A model generated the notes under the pieces. That model was not told the DNA's origin. It was given only the letters and a program-made list of their open reading frames with translations, and searched no databases. The position numbers and the translations under genes are program-made. 64,000 nt of DNA from Heminiphilus faecis (GTDB taxonomy: Bacteria > Bacteroidota > Bacteroidia > Bacteroidales > Muribaculaceae), in assembly GCF_008728965.1 (NCBI RefSeq), contig NZ_VSMC01000007.1, forward strand, positions 1 to 64,000. The letters run 5' to 3'. Numbering within the stretch: the first letter of the stretch is position 1; each line of letters opens with the position of its first letter. Shown one piece after another: positions 7,198 through 17,280 of the stretch.

Positions 7198-8562
7198 TTA
7201 TTGAAGAGAAGTTGTGTCGATACATGCACCCGAACAGTCGCCGCAGAACGATGACTGACCGTGGAAACGCTTCTCGACAAGCATGCGCAGACGCTCGCGC
7301 AAGCCGTCCATACGCACGGTGTCGATCACTTCGGCCATGAAAGCTTCCATGAGCATGGTCCGCGCGGTCTTTTCAGAAATGCCTCTCGAACGCATATAGA
7401 ACAAAGCGTCCTGATCGAGTTGTCCGGTAGTGGCTCCGTGGCTGCACTTGACGTCGTCGCAGTATATAAGCAGCTGCGGTTTGGTGTGCATGCGGGCGGC
7501 TGATGAAGCGAGCAGGTTGCGGTCGCTTTGATAAGCTTCCGTGAAACATGCGCCCTCGTCGACGCGTATACATCCTTCAAAAGCACCTGTCGATTCGTTG
7601 TCAAGCACATACTTGAACAGCTGACGGCTGTGACAGTGTGTGCCTGTATGCACCACCACCGAACTGTTGTCGATGTGCTGACGGCCCGAGCCGATCGCCA
7701 TTCCGGTGAGCAGAGTGTCGCATCCGTCACCGGTAATGTCAATGAAGTAGTCGTTGCGGGTCGTGCCGCAGGTAAGCGTCATGCCGTTGACAAGAAGCGA
7801 AGAACCGCTATCCTGACTGGCGAATATCTGAGAGTGGCGTGCGGTATTTTCAGATGACTCCTCAAGGTCATAATAATCGAGCCGGCTGTCGCGACCGAGT
7901 ACGATCTCAGTCACCTGTAGGGCAAGATAGTTCTGGCCGCAGTCCTGAGTGTGGTCGCAGCCGAGCAGTTGTACCGAAGCGCTGTCGCCGACCACGACAA
8001 GCATGCGGCGTACGGCCATAAGCGGTGTCGGTGAGCTGAATATGTTGACAAGTTGAAGCGGTTTTTCGACCTTTACTCCGGCTGGTACGTAGACAAACAC
8101 TCCGTCCTGTGCTAAAAGCGTATTGAGGGCGACGGGTACGTTATCGGTCGATGCGATTCGTCCATAATAAGGAGCGACAAGCTCCGGGTATAGTTCGGCA
8201 GCTTTTTTCAACGACATGTACAATACCCCGTCGGGCAACTTCTCGTCCAGATTCTTGGATGGATGAAACTCGTCGTTTACGACTACACCGAGCAGGGTGC
8301 TCATGTTAGGCACTCCGCAACGGAATGATGCCGCTACATTGACCGGAATACCCACACGGTTGAAGTTAAGTCCGTAATCGGCCGCCATCATGTCGTCGAC
8401 CGACGTCTTCTCATAACCTTCGTCGCCGAGTACGGGCAGGCGCCGGCCTTCAAGCGAAGCAAGGGCACGCGGCCGCGCGGCGTTCATGACCGGCGCCGAA
8501 TGTGCGTCGATAGCCTCGCTGTTTTCGCGGTATATATCGATATATTGTTCAAGACTGTTCAT
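7198..8562 (-). CDS. sufD: Fe-S cluster assembly scaffold subunit SufD
   Basis: The 454-residue product has the right-handed beta-helix core shared by SufB and SufD, with typical stretches such as YVPAGVKVEKPLQLVNIF and the C-terminal CSHGATTGQLDQDALFYMRS, whose conserved histidine and glutamine face the SufB interface. With SufB and SufC it forms the ATP-driven scaffold that builds iron-sulfur clusters in the cytoplasm. The ATG at 8562 starts 4 nt after the sufC stop and is preferred; in-frame ATGs further upstream overlap sufC. Translation coupling with sufC is likely. Confidence 0.94.
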   Translation of the reverse strand: MNSLEQYIDIYRENSEAIDAHSAPVMNAARPRALASLEGRRLPVLGDEGYEKTSVDDMMAADYGLNFNRVGIPVNVAASFRCGVPNMSTLLGVVVNDEFHPSKNLDEKLPDGVLYMSLKKAAELYPELVAPYYGRIASTDNVPVALNTLLAQDGVFVYVPAGVKVEKPLQLVNIFSSPTPLMAVRRMLVVVGDSASVQLLGCDHTQDCGQNYLALQVTEIVLGRDSRLDYYDLEESSENTARHSQIFASQDSGSSLLVNGMTLTCGTTRNDYFIDITGDGCDTLLTGMAIGSGRQHIDNSSVVVHTGTHCHSRQLFKYVLDNESTGAFEGCIRVDEGACFTEAYQSDRNLLASSAARMHTKPQLLIYCDDVKCSHGATTGQLDQDALFYMRSRGISEKTARTMLMEAFMAEVIDTVRMDGLRERLRMLVEKRFHGQSSFCGDCSGACIDTTSLQ

Positions 8563-8566
8563 AATG

Positions 8567-9334
8567 TCAGTTTTCATTGTTTTGCTTGATCCAGTCATAG
8601 CCCTTTTCTTCCAGTTCAAGAGCCAGTTCCGGTCCGCCGGTCTTTACGATGCGTCCTTTGTAAAGCACATGCACATAGTCGGGTTTTATATAGTCGAGAA
8701 GCCGCTGGTAGTGGGTGATGACGATAGTGGCGTTACGGTCGGTCTTAAGTTTGTTTACACCGCCGGCCACTATGCGCAGAGCGTCTATGTCAAGGCCAGA
8801 GTCGGTCTCGTCAAGTATCGACAGCCGCGGTTCGAGCACGGCCATCTGAAATATTTCGTTGCGTTTTTTTTCGCCGCCTGAAAAACCCTCGTTGACCGAG
8901 CGAGAGGCAAGTTTGTTGTCGAGTTCGACTATGGCGCGTTTCTGTCTCATCAGTTTCAGGAAGTCGCTGGCCGACAGAGGCGCCTCGTCGAAATATTTGC
9001 GTTTTTCGTTGACTGCGGCACGCATGAAGTTGACCATGGACACACCGGGTATCTCTACCGGATACTGAAATGACAGGAACAATCCTTCGTGACTGCGGTC
9101 CTCGGGCGACAGCTCAAGCAGACGTGTGCCGTGGAAGTCAACTTCCCCCGCGGTAACCGAGTAGCCGGGAGCGCCTGCGAGCACCATCGACAGAGTCGAC
9201 TTACCCGAACCGTTAGGGCCCATTATAGCGTGAACTTCGCCTTCGCGCACCTGAAGGTCGATACCTTTCAAAATCTCTTTACCGTCGACCGAAGCATGGA
9301 GGTCGCGTATGTCAAGCAATATATTGTTATCCAT
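8567..9334 (-). CDS. sufC: Fe-S cluster assembly ATPase SufC
   Basis: A 255-residue ABC-type ATPase with the Walker A motif GPNGSGKST (39-47), the signature SGGEKKRNEI and the Walker B region LSILDETDSGLDIDAL. The change to SGGEKKR in place of LSGGQ is characteristic of SufC. It has no membrane segments; it drives conformational change in the SufBCD complex. It lies 33 nt after sufB and 4 nt before sufD. Confidence 0.96.
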   Translation of the reverse strand: MDNNILLDIRDLHASVDGKEILKGIDLQVREGEVHAIMGPNGSGKSTLSMVLAGAPGYSVTAGEVDFHGTRLLELSPEDRSHEGLFLSFQYPVEIPGVSMVNFMRAAVNEKRKYFDEAPLSASDFLKLMRQKRAIVELDNKLASRSVNEGFSGGEKKRNEIFQMAVLEPRLSILDETDSGLDIDALRIVAGGVNKLKTDRNATIVITHYQRLLDYIKPDYVHVLYKGRIVKTGGPELALELEEKGYDWIKQNNEN

Positions 9335-9367
9335 TTGGGTTGTTATTTATGCATTGTGAAAAGTGTG

Positions 9368-10843
9368 TTATCCTACCGAGCCTTCGAGGGTTACCTGAAG
9401 CAGACGCTGCGCCTCGACTGCAAACTCCATAGGGAGCTTGTTCATGACCTCTTTTGCATATCCGTTGACTATAAGCCCTATGGCGTCTTCGGTAGGTATG
9501 CCGCGCTGATTGCAGTAAAATATCTGGTCCTCGCTTATCTTCGATGTCGTAGCCTCATGCTCGACAACGGCGGTATCGTTAAGTACATCGATATAGGGGA
9601 ATGTATGCGCACCGCAAGTCGAGCTGAGCAACAGGCTGTCGCACTGTGTATAATTGCGGCAACCGTCGGCTTTGGGCACGACCTTGACAAGTCCGCGGTA
9701 GGAGTTCTGACTGTGTCCGGCCGATATGCCCTTGCTGACTATCGTCGAGCGGGAGTTGCGCCCTACATGTATCATTTTGGTGCCGGTGTCGGCCTGCTGG
9801 TAGTTTTTTGTGACAGCCACAGAGTAAAATTCGCCGACCGAACCTTCGCCCTGAAGTATGCAGCTGGGATACTTCCATGTTATGGCAGAGCCGGTCTCCA
9901 CCTGCGTCCATGACAGTTTGGAGTAGTCGCCACGGCACAGACCTCGTTTGGTGACAAAGTTGTATACACCTCCGTTGCCGTCCTTGTCGCCGGCATACCA
10001 GTTCTGGACAGTGGAATACTTGACTTCGGCGCGGTCCTCGACAACAATCTCCACTATGGCAGCATGGAGCTGGTTCTCGTCGCGCATGGGAGCGGTGCAC
10101 CCTTCAAGATAACTTACATAAGCGTCATCATCGGCCACGATAAGAGTACGTTCAAACTGGCCGGTACCCGCGGCGTTAATGCGGAAATATGTCGACAGTT
10201 CCATAGGACACCGCACACCTTTCGGTATGTAGACAAAAGAGCCGTCGGAGAAGACCGCCGAGTTCAATGCGGCAAAGAAGTTGTCGCGGTAGCCTACAAC
10301 AGTACCGAGATAACGTCGTACGAGATCGGGATAATCCTTTACCGCTTCAGAGAATGAGCAGAATATGACTCCGAGCTCGGCCAGTTTTTCTTTATGTGTG
10401 GTTTTTACCGACACAGAGTCCATGACTGCGTCAACTGCCATTCCTGCAAATGCTTTCTGCTCTTCAAGCGGTATGCCGAGTTTGTCAAATGTCTCAAGAA
10501 GCTGCGGGTCCACTTCGTCGAGGCTTTTGGGCCCCTCTTTCTTCTTCGGGGCGGCGTAGTAGCTTATGGCCTGATAGTCAATGGGCGGAATGTCGAGGTG
10601 CGCCCATTCGGGCATCTTGAGTGTGAGCCAGTGACGATACGCCTTGAGTCTAAACTCAAGCAGCCACTCTGGCTCATGCTTCTTGGCCGATATAAGCCTT
10701 ATGACATCTTCGTTAAGTCCCTGCGGTATGACGTCGGTGTCTATATCGGTTACAAAACCGTATTTGTATTCACTGCCGGTGACGTCGCTTATTATGTCGT
10801 CGCCGGGAAGCTGTTGTCTTTTATCTTGATTGTCTTCAGTCAT
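9368..10843 (-). CDS. sufB: Fe-S cluster assembly scaffold protein SufB
   Basis: The 491-residue protein matches SufB in length and motifs: an N-terminal helical region, [17 protein letters not shown] in the beta-helix core and the C-terminal [20 protein letters not shown], with [15 protein letters not shown] after it. SufB receives sulfur from SufS and hosts the nascent cluster. It is the first suf gene and lies 57 nt downstream of cvpA on the same strand, so cvpA-sufBCDS may be one transcript. Confidence 0.96.
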   Translation of the reverse strand: MTEDNQDKRQQLPGDDIISDVTGSEYKYGFVTDIDTDVIPQGLNEDVIRLISAKKHEPEWLLEFRLKAYRHWLTLKMPEWAHLDIPPIDYQAISYYAAPKKKEGPKSLDEVDPQLLETFDKLGIPLEEQKAFAGMAVDAVMDSVSVKTTHKEKLAELGVIFCSFSEAVKDYPDLVRRYLGTVVGYRDNFFAALNSAVFSDGSFVYIPKGVRCPMELSTYFRINAAGTGQFERTLIVADDDAYVSYLEGCTAPMRDENQLHAAIVEIVVEDRAEVKYSTVQNWYAGDKDGNGGVYNFVTKRGLCRGDYSKLSWTQVETGSAITWKYPSCILQGEGSVGEFYSVAVTKNYQQADTGTKMIHVGRNSRSTIVSKGISAGHSQNSYRGLVKVVPKADGCRNYTQCDSLLLSSTCGAHTFPYIDVLNDTAVVEHEATTSKISEDQIFYCNQRGIPTEDAIGLIVNGYAKEVMNKLPMEFAVEAQRLLQVTLEGSVG

Positions 10844-10900
10844 TTCCTTTTTGTTATTCTGTCCGGTATTAACAACTACCGGTTTTGTAAAGTTGTACCG

Positions 10901-11419
10901 TTAAAATATATTGGCCACCTCACCGCTTATATGGTCTGAGACCACACCGAACAGTTCAGGAGCCAACCTTATCACGTAGTTAAACAATTTGCCGCCCATG
11001 AGAGCCGAGGAGGTGAACACCGGACTTTCCGGAGCTATGATGTGCCATAGATTGAGCAGTATACTCACGATAAGCAACCATTTAAAAACTCCGAATACAG
11101 CTCCGAGCAGATGATCGAGCCATCCTACCATAAGGGCGTGAGTGAGTTTGTGGGCAAGTGAGGCCAATGCCCCGACCGAGAAATACACCAAAAGATAGAT
11201 GATTACCGCGGCTACGACAACTGCCGCGGTGCTGTCGGTAAATGTCGACGGGAACCAACCGATAAGCACGTTGGCGAAGTCGCGTGAAAACAGGCGACAC
11301 GCAATAATGCCCAATATCAGACCGCCCAATGATGCTATCTGGCGCACAAGCCCTTTGTAAAGCCCGTAAGCAAGAGCTATGCCTATTACAGCCAGCAGAA
11401 AAATGTCAATTGCATTCAC
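10901..11419 (-). CDS. CvpA-family membrane protein
   Basis: This 172-residue protein has the CvpA architecture: four hydrophobic helices (about 5-22, 29-50, 64-85 and 105-125), the N-terminal pattern NAIDIFLLAVIGIALAYGLY with a following KGLVRQIASLGG, and a short soluble tail. CvpA proteins sit in the inner membrane and are linked to envelope stress and, in E. coli, colicin V production; the exact activity is unknown. The start codon is GTG at 11419. A box TAATTTTG (11454-11447) lies 28 nt upstream. Confidence 0.85.
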   Translation of the reverse strand: MNAIDIFLLAVIGIALAYGLYKGLVRQIASLGGLILGIIACRLFSRDFANVLIGWFPSTFTDSTAAVVVAAVIIYLLVYFSVGALASLAHKLTHALMVGWLDHLLGAVFGVFKWLLIVSILLNLWHIIAPESPVFTSSALMGGKLFNYVIRLAPELFGVVSDHISGEVANIF

Positions 11420-11513
11420 GACGTGATATTATGATTTTAACAAGTGCAAAATTACTAATTTTTCGTCATATCCCGACCAGCCAATACATTAATATTATAT
11501 ATGTCTTAAACCT

Positions 11514-11562
11514 GAACATAAAAAACAAGAGTGTACCGAATGGATTGCTTCGATACACTCTT
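11514..11562 (-). terminator. Terminator of the lutABC operon
   Basis: A 14-bp stem with one mismatch (11527-11540 with 11549-11562) lies about 20 nt past the lutC stop. On the minus strand it is followed by GTTTTTTATG, a good T-run. Confidence 0.8.
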
Positions 11563-11581
11563 CGTTGGTTAAGCAGATTGT

Positions 11582-12244
11582 TTATTGCCACACCGACGTG
11601 TCGGCATTCGGGTTGACCATCAGTTGCGGCTGTGCAGGTGCTTCGTCGCAGTTGTATATCAATGCCGTCAACGAAAGCGGACCTTGCGCCCCGGTTATGT
11701 GGACGGCTTCGATGTCGGCGGTTGCCGACGGCCCGGTATAGAATGAGCCGTATTGATGATCGCGGAGTTTGATGTTGGCATAGGCCTCATGCAGACCGCC
11801 GAATATGCGCTTGCTGTCAAGAAACACAAACAGCCGGCGTGACAACAGAGCACATGCGGCATGCCCGAGACTGTCGTCTGTCACCCATATCGACCCCATT
11901 TCACCCACTCCGAGTTCACCTTCGGTGACGCAAGTCTCTATACGGTGGGCATTATGCAGGTCCGCCAGCTCCTCCTCGGGTATATTGCCGGCGACATCTT
12001 TGGCTGAAGAGTAGATTATATTCTTTGACGCATCCATTTCGGGCTGTTTTCCGAGCCATGCTATAGCATCGGCACGTGTCTTGAACGTCACCGCTTTTCC
12101 GTCGAAACTCAGCAGATGGCTGATGAAATTTTCTGTCGGATTACCGGAATATCCGTACATCGGCACATCGGGCAGCGGGTGTAATGCGGGTTTACCGGCT
12201 CTTATGCGAGCGAGTATCTGATCTTTTACTTCTTGCTGATCCAT
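11582..12244 (-). CDS. lutC: Lactate utilisation protein LutC (LUD domain)
   Basis: A 220-residue LUD-domain protein, with GELGVGEMGSIWVTDD and the C-terminal GPSATADIEAVHITGAQGP, the usual signature of the family. With LutA and LutB it forms the iron-sulfur lactate oxidation complex first described in Bacillus subtilis. The ATG at 12244 is chosen over a GTG at 12256, because that GTG lies only 4 nt from the lutB stop and gives an untypical leader. The gene is the last of the minus-strand lutABC operon. Confidence 0.92.
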   Translation of the reverse strand: MDQQEVKDQILARIRAGKPALHPLPDVPMYGYSGNPTENFISHLLSFDGKAVTFKTRADAIAWLGKQPEMDASKNIIYSSAKDVAGNIPEEELADLHNAHRIETCVTEGELGVGEMGSIWVTDDSLGHAACALLSRRLFVFLDSKRIFGGLHEAYANIKLRDHQYGSFYTGPSATADIEAVHITGAQGPLSLTALIYNCDEAPAQPQLMVNPNADTSVWQ

Positions 12245-12260
12245 AATCGTAAACACTTAT

Positions 12261-13670
12261 TTATTGTTTATTGTCCGAGGTGCCGGCAGCATCCTCTTCG
12301 GGCTTTATGACACGTCTGTAGTACTGACGGAATGTCTCTTGCGGAGGTTCCGGATCCTTATGCTCCTTGGCCCACGGATTGAGAGGCGACTCCGCTATCG
12401 ACTCGGGAATGTTGCGCAGCGCCCATAGCCCCATTTTCTCGGCAATAGCAAGATTGGTGCTGCTTTTAAGCAAGGGCTCCGCCATACCCTCTTCAAGATT
12501 GTGCGACAGCTGACCATAACCGTGCCTGACAACTTCCGAACGCCAGAAAAACACCAGTTCCGGTATAGGTACCTTAACCGGACACACATCGCCGCATGAT
12601 CCGCAATGGGTGCACGAATAAGGCAGTCGGGCATATTTGTAAAGGTCATAACTCGGTTCGAGCACAATGCCGATGGGTCCCATGTAAATGGCATCATAAC
12701 TGATGCCGGAGGTGCGGCGGAATACCGGACATGTATTCATACATGCTCCACATCTTATGCACTTCAGCACGGGCCAATATTCTTTGGCTGCCAAACGCTC
12801 GCTTCGTCCGTTGTCGAGAATGACAAGGTGCATCTCCTGTCCTTTCCTCGGACCGTGGTAGTGCGATGTATATTGTGTCATATCAAGCCCAAGCGCACTG
12901 CGCGACAGCAGACGTATGAACAGCGGCAGGTCGCTCTGACGGGGTATGAGCTTTTCGAGGCCCATTGTCGCCACATATAGCGGCGGCAGATTTGCGCTTA
13001 TATCGGCATTTCCTTCATTGGTGCATACTACTATGCCGCCGGTCTCGGCTATGCCGAAATTCACTCCCGACATACCGGCGTCGACCTTTACATACCTCTT
13101 GCGCATATCGGCACGCATCACACTGTTGAGATAGTGCGGGTCGTCAATGTCTTTGTCAGAACCGAGTGTGCGGGCAAAAAGGTCGGCGACGTCGCTGCGC
13201 AGTTTGTGTATGGCCGGCATGACTATATGTGACGGACGCTGATTGTCGAGCTGCTGTATTCTCTCACCTAAATCGGCCTCGTTGATTTCGATGCCGTGCT
13301 TGCCCATGAACTCGCGCATTCCGCACTCGTCCATAGTCATGGATTTGCCTTTTGTGACTACTTTCACATTGTGGTCGCGAAATATCTTCAATATAATCTC
13401 GTTGTGTTCTTCGGCGTTACGGGCCCAATGTACATGAATACCGTTGGCCTCTGCATTGGCCACGAACTGCTCAAGATATTTATCAAGATTGGAAAGTGTA
13501 TGAAGTTTTATCTGTGACGCCAATTCTCGCATCTCCTCCCATTCCGGTATGGATGCCGCTACTTTGTCGCGCCTCATGCGGGCAGCCCATAAGCAACGGT
13601 CGTGCATCTCGCGGTGGTCGCGTTTTGCTATATACTCGGCTCCGAGCTTAACTTGATTTACCTGTTTCAT
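12261..13670 (-). CDS. lutB: Lactate utilisation iron-sulfur protein LutB
   Basis: The 469-residue product has an N-terminal LUD domain (about 60-290) followed by two 4Fe-4S ligand sets, CIRCGACMNTCP and CTHCGSCGDVCP (about 305-365), and a C-terminal DUF3390-like tail. This is the standard LutB layout. It passes electrons from lactate to the membrane quinone pool or another acceptor. Its ATG overlaps the lutA stop by 4 nt (ATGA), so the two are translationally coupled. Confidence 0.95.
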   Translation of the reverse strand: MKQVNQVKLGAEYIAKRDHREMHDRCLWAARMRRDKVAASIPEWEEMRELASQIKLHTLSNLDKYLEQFVANAEANGIHVHWARNAEEHNEIILKIFRDHNVKVVTKGKSMTMDECGMREFMGKHGIEINEADLGERIQQLDNQRPSHIVMPAIHKLRSDVADLFARTLGSDKDIDDPHYLNSVMRADMRKRYVKVDAGMSGVNFGIAETGGIVVCTNEGNADISANLPPLYVATMGLEKLIPRQSDLPLFIRLLSRSALGLDMTQYTSHYHGPRKGQEMHLVILDNGRSERLAAKEYWPVLKCIRCGACMNTCPVFRRTSGISYDAIYMGPIGIVLEPSYDLYKYARLPYSCTHCGSCGDVCPVKVPIPELVFFWRSEVVRHGYGQLSHNLEEGMAEPLLKSSTNLAIAEKMGLWALRNIPESIAESPLNPWAKEHKDPEPPQETFRQYYRRVIKPEEDAAGTSDNKQ

Positions 13671-14422
13671 GGCTTTGCATCTCCATTTAAAATTTCAGTA
13701 ATATAAAACATTTTCAGGTCAAGACCGTTTTTACGGGCTATGGTCTGCTGGTGAAGCATACAGGACATGTCCTGCGATGTCACATATTTGAAGCCGTTTC
13801 TTGTATAGTCGCTGACCTTGTCACGGCCCTGTTGACCGGAGCACTCCGGATCCCAGATAGCATAAGTGCCGCCGAAACCGCAGCATTCGTCACGTCTTGT
13901 AGCATAGCCCACCTCAATGCCGTCAACAAGTCTGAGAAGATCGGCACATTTATCAAACGGCTTGATCATCAGTTCGGAAGGGCGTGCTTCATTTAAATAA
14001 CGGAGTGAGTGGCATCCGTTATGCAAAGCCACGCGGTAGGGAAAACGAGGTTTACCGGGAAGTTCCGTGATTTTCAATACGTCATGTAAAAATTCTACGG
14101 GATCATGTACGGTACTGCGGAAGTGTACAACTTCAGGAGTCTGCTCGACTCCGGTGAAATGGTCGCGGAACTGGTCAGTACATATACCTGAAGGCACCAC
14201 TACGTAATCATATCCTTTATCGGCAACGTAAGGTGCAATTCCCTTTTCAAGGGTACACGAGTGCTTGATGTAGCCCATATCGAGCTCCGGTAGGCCGCAA
14301 CAGGCTCCCCGCTCGATGAATTCCACATCAAGGCCCAGTTTTTTCAGGAGTCCGTAAGTGGAGATGGCTGCCTGCGGATGTATAGCATCAATATAGCAAG
14401 GCACGAAAAAACCAATCTTCAT
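13667..14422 (-). CDS. lutA: Lactate utilisation protein LutA (CCG domain)
   Basis: The 251-residue protein has two cysteine-rich CCG domains: GACCGLPELDMGYIKHS near residue 42 and DECCGFGGTYAIWDPECSGQ near residue 185. Such domains bind iron-sulfur or related redox centres, as in GlpC and heterodisulfide reductase subunits. It leads the lutABC operon. The 205-bp gap to the divergent nitric oxide reductase (14423-14627) holds AT-rich DNA that should carry both promoters, but no clear TAnnTTTG box is seen on either strand. Confidence 0.93.
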   Translation of the reverse strand: MKIGFFVPCYIDAIHPQAAISTYGLLKKLGLDVEFIERGACCGLPELDMGYIKHSCTLEKGIAPYVADKGYDYVVVPSGICTDQFRDHFTGVEQTPEVVHFRSTVHDPVEFLHDVLKITELPGKPRFPYRVALHNGCHSLRYLNEARPSELMIKPFDKCADLLRLVDGIEVGYATRRDECCGFGGTYAIWDPECSGQQGRDKVSDYTRNGFKYVTSQDMSCMLHQQTIARKNGLDLKMFYITEILNGDAKP

Positions 14423-14627
14423 ATTAGTATAATTTTTAGTTATAGAGAGTGTACTTATTTAGTAGGTGCAGTTATGTCAGGTGCTAATAGTAATTTATCA
14501 TATTTTAAACATTAATAATATCTGCTTTGTTTTATTAAGCATAAAATATTTAATTTTTACAAACGTCTTCAAAGCTATCAGATTCGCTCCAAGCCTACAT
14601 ATAATTCACTAATAAATTCTATTCACA

Positions 14628-16883
14628 ATGGACACTCCAAACCTGCAATTTGAAAAGGATTACTCGTCGCCGCTTATCTCAAGATGGTGGATACTTGTAC
14701 TCGCATTTGTGCTTATCTATGGCTTTGCAGTGCTGATTACCGTCACGTACAAAGCGTATGACGGCAGGCCGCCAATTCCCGAAACCGTCACTGATAGTGA
14801 AGGCAATCTGCTCTTTACCGGCAACGACATACGCGAAGGTCAATCCGTATTTCTGCGTTACGGACTTCATGACAACGGCTCGGTATGGGGACACGGCGCA
14901 TATCTCGGTCCTGACTTCTCAGCCGATTATCTGCATCAGGTGGCTATGGCGACACGGGAGTTAAACCCCGGCAAATCAACTGAACAAATCAACAAAATCG
15001 CCAAGACCAATCGATATGACTCCGCTACCGGGCGTCTTGTCTTGGATAATGCTCAGACATCCGTTTTCGCAGAGGCACCTGACTATTGGAAAGAATACCT
15101 GAGCGACCCGTCAAACAACGGCGGTCTACAGCGCAACCTTATCACGGACCGGGCCGAGCTGCATAAGCTGAGTGCTTTTTTTGCTTGGTCGGCATGGGCA
15201 TGCTCGGCCAACCGCCCCGGCGAAGACTACTCTTATACCAACAACTTCCCTTACGAGCCGGAGATAGGGCAAGGCCCCTCTGACCCGCTCATAGTATGGA
15301 GTGTGGCGTCGCTTATCTTCTTGCTTGTCGGAATCGGAGCCTGCATGTGGTTTGCAGGACGTGACAAGGAGGCCGACTGGAAAGCCGCATCGCCGGCATT
15401 CCCGGCTATGACAGCCGACGGCGAACAGCCCGCATCGGTAAGGGGATTGCTGAAATTTGTAGTCATTGTAGGTTTACTGCTGCTCGGTCAGACTTTAGTC
15501 GGCGGCGCAGTAGCGCACTATCGTGCCGACCCGGGATCGTTCTACGGTCTTGACCTGTCATCGGTGTTTCCCAGCCAGCTTGTAAGGACATGGCACATAC
15601 AACTTGCCATACTTTGGATTGCCACCGGGTTTGTTATCGGCGGTCTGATAATATCGCGTATATTCGGAGGCAAAGAGTGGAAAGGGCTCATGCAGATGAC
15701 TTATTTCCTGTTTGGGGCATTCGGAGTGGTCATATTCGGCTCGCTATTAGCTGAATGGGCAGGCCTTGCCGGATGGTGGGGCAACGGCGACGGTTCCTTC
15801 TGGCTCGGCAGTCAGGGATGGGAGTACATCGAAATGGGCCGCGGCTTCCAGCTGCTGATGATTGTCGGCTTCCTTGTATGGGCATATGTATTGATACGCA
15901 ACACGATGCCGGCGCTGAAAGTGCCCGGTAAGAGATTTCTCGGATGGCTCTTCCTCATATTTGCCATATGCGTTCCCGTATTCTACATTCCGGCCATATT
16001 CTTTGACGACATGACCAACTATACGGTTGTTGACACATGGCGCTTCTGGGTCATACATCTATGGGTTGAAGGATTCTTTGAGGCTTTCGCTACTACTATG
16101 GTAGCGATGGTATTTGTGGAGATGGGTATTGTAAGCCGTGAAAGAGCTTCAAAAATAATAATTCTCGAAGCCATACTGACATTTATGGGTGGTATAATCG
16201 GCACGGGACACCACTGGTATTTCGAAGGTCAGAGCACATTCAATATGGCCGTGTCATCATGCTTCTCCGCTATGGAGGTCGTGCCTCTTGTGCTGCTATG
16301 TCTTGAAGGATGGCGTTTTTACCGCGCTTCCCGTACTGGAGGAGAGCCGGGTCTCGCACAACAGCACAAGTGGATATTCAATTTCTTTATGTCGGTAGGT
16401 TTCTGGAACTTCATTGGAGCCGGCGTATTCGGTTTCCTTATCAATATGCCTATCGTAAGCTATTTTGAAATAGGCACCTATCTCACTCCTAACCACGGTC
16501 ATGCGGCAATGTTCGGTGTATTCGGCTTCCTGTCGCTGGGAATGTGCGTTTACGCCATGCGCAAGAATACCGATGACGCCCAGTGGTCAAAAATCAAACC
16601 TTGGATCAAATGCTCGTTCTATGGTTTCAATATCGGACTGGCCATGATGATCGTACTGAGTCTGCTCCCGTCGGGTTTCATACAGCTTTGGGATGTAATA
16701 CACAACGGATACTGGCATGCACGCTCGATTGAGTTTGTCACCGGCGATGCCATGAGCACTACAGGGTGGATGCGTATGCCGGGCGATGTGGTATTCATAT
16801 TGTTCGGAGCCGTACCCTTCTTCATCGGAGCATGCAAGGCATGGTGGCTCAACTGGCAAAAACGTCACGCGCTAAAAGCTTGA
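14628..16883 (+). CDS. norB: Quinol-dependent nitric oxide reductase (qNOR)
   Basis: This 751-residue integral membrane protein reduces NO to N2O with quinol electrons. The N-terminal part (about 1-260) has one helix and a periplasmic domain in place of a separate NorC. The C-terminal heme-copper oxidase-like part has about twelve helices. Metal-site features are visible: WHIQLAILWIATG, HLWVEGFFEAFATTMVA with the conserved glutamates, and GTGHHWYFEG with adjacent histidines. The fused N-terminus and the absence of a c-type heme CxxCH motif mark the quinol type. In a gut anaerobe the likely role is detoxification of host NO. It is divergent from lutABC, so control may be shared. Confidence 0.95.
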   Translation: MDTPNLQFEKDYSSPLISRWWILVLAFVLIYGFAVLITVTYKAYDGRPPIPETVTDSEGNLLFTGNDIREGQSVFLRYGLHDNGSVWGHGAYLGPDFSADYLHQVAMATRELNPGKSTEQINKIAKTNRYDSATGRLVLDNAQTSVFAEAPDYWKEYLSDPSNNGGLQRNLITDRAELHKLSAFFAWSAWACSANRPGEDYSYTNNFPYEPEIGQGPSDPLIVWSVASLIFLLVGIGACMWFAGRDKEADWKAASPAFPAMTADGEQPASVRGLLKFVVIVGLLLLGQTLVGGAVAHYRADPGSFYGLDLSSVFPSQLVRTWHIQLAILWIATGFVIGGLIISRIFGGKEWKGLMQMTYFLFGAFGVVIFGSLLAEWAGLAGWWGNGDGSFWLGSQGWEYIEMGRGFQLLMIVGFLVWAYVLIRNTMPALKVPGKRFLGWLFLIFAICVPVFYIPAIFFDDMTNYTVVDTWRFWVIHLWVEGFFEAFATTMVAMVFVEMGIVSRERASKIIILEAILTFMGGIIGTGHHWYFEGQSTFNMAVSSCFSAMEVVPLVLLCLEGWRFYRASRTGGEPGLAQQHKWIFNFFMSVGFWNFIGAGVFGFLINMPIVSYFEIGTYLTPNHGHAAMFGVFGFLSLGMCVYAMRKNTDDAQWSKIKPWIKCSFYGFNIGLAMMIVLSLLPSGFIQLWDVIHNGYWHARSIEFVTGDAMSTTGWMRMPGDVVFILFGAVPFFIGACKAWWLNWQKRHALKA

Positions 16884-16932
16884 TTAAATGAATTTAGGCT
16901 GTTAATAAACGCCCTCTAAACTTGTGTAAAAT

Positions 16933-16970
16933 AAAAACACGGACATGTATACCATGCTGTCCGTGTTTTT
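16933..16970 (+). terminator. Terminator of the nitric oxide reductase gene
   Basis: A perfect 13-bp stem (16933-16945 with 16958-16970), ending in five T, lies 50 nt after the stop codon. Confidence 0.88.
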
Positions 16971-17280
16971 ATGTGTTTGGACGTATTATAGTTATTTTAA
17001 ACTCTTTATCTTATTATGTGCGTGCACCACGCGGAGCAGAGTCGAAAGACCACCGCAATATGGTATTGTTTCGCTACAGACCTATGCGGATTTAAATAAA
17101 AAAGAATACGTGAGATACATTGCCATTATCTTTGGTTGAGTATCCTGAGAAAATCAAGAGTGAATAAGCAAGCGTTTCTGAATCAAAAGTATTAAGCTAC
17201 ATGTTTTCGGGTATCGCAATAATTAAAAGGTCATTAAATGGTTTCTTATATCGGCATTGCGTTAAAATATTATGTTTGGC

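Noticed and set aside
7187-7280. N-terminal extension of sufS
   Set aside because: The extra residues are translated from inside sufD and do not match the start of any SufS.
9089-9913. 274-residue plus-strand open frame over sufC/sufB
   Set aside because: It is antisense to two well-supported suf genes and has no recognisable domain.
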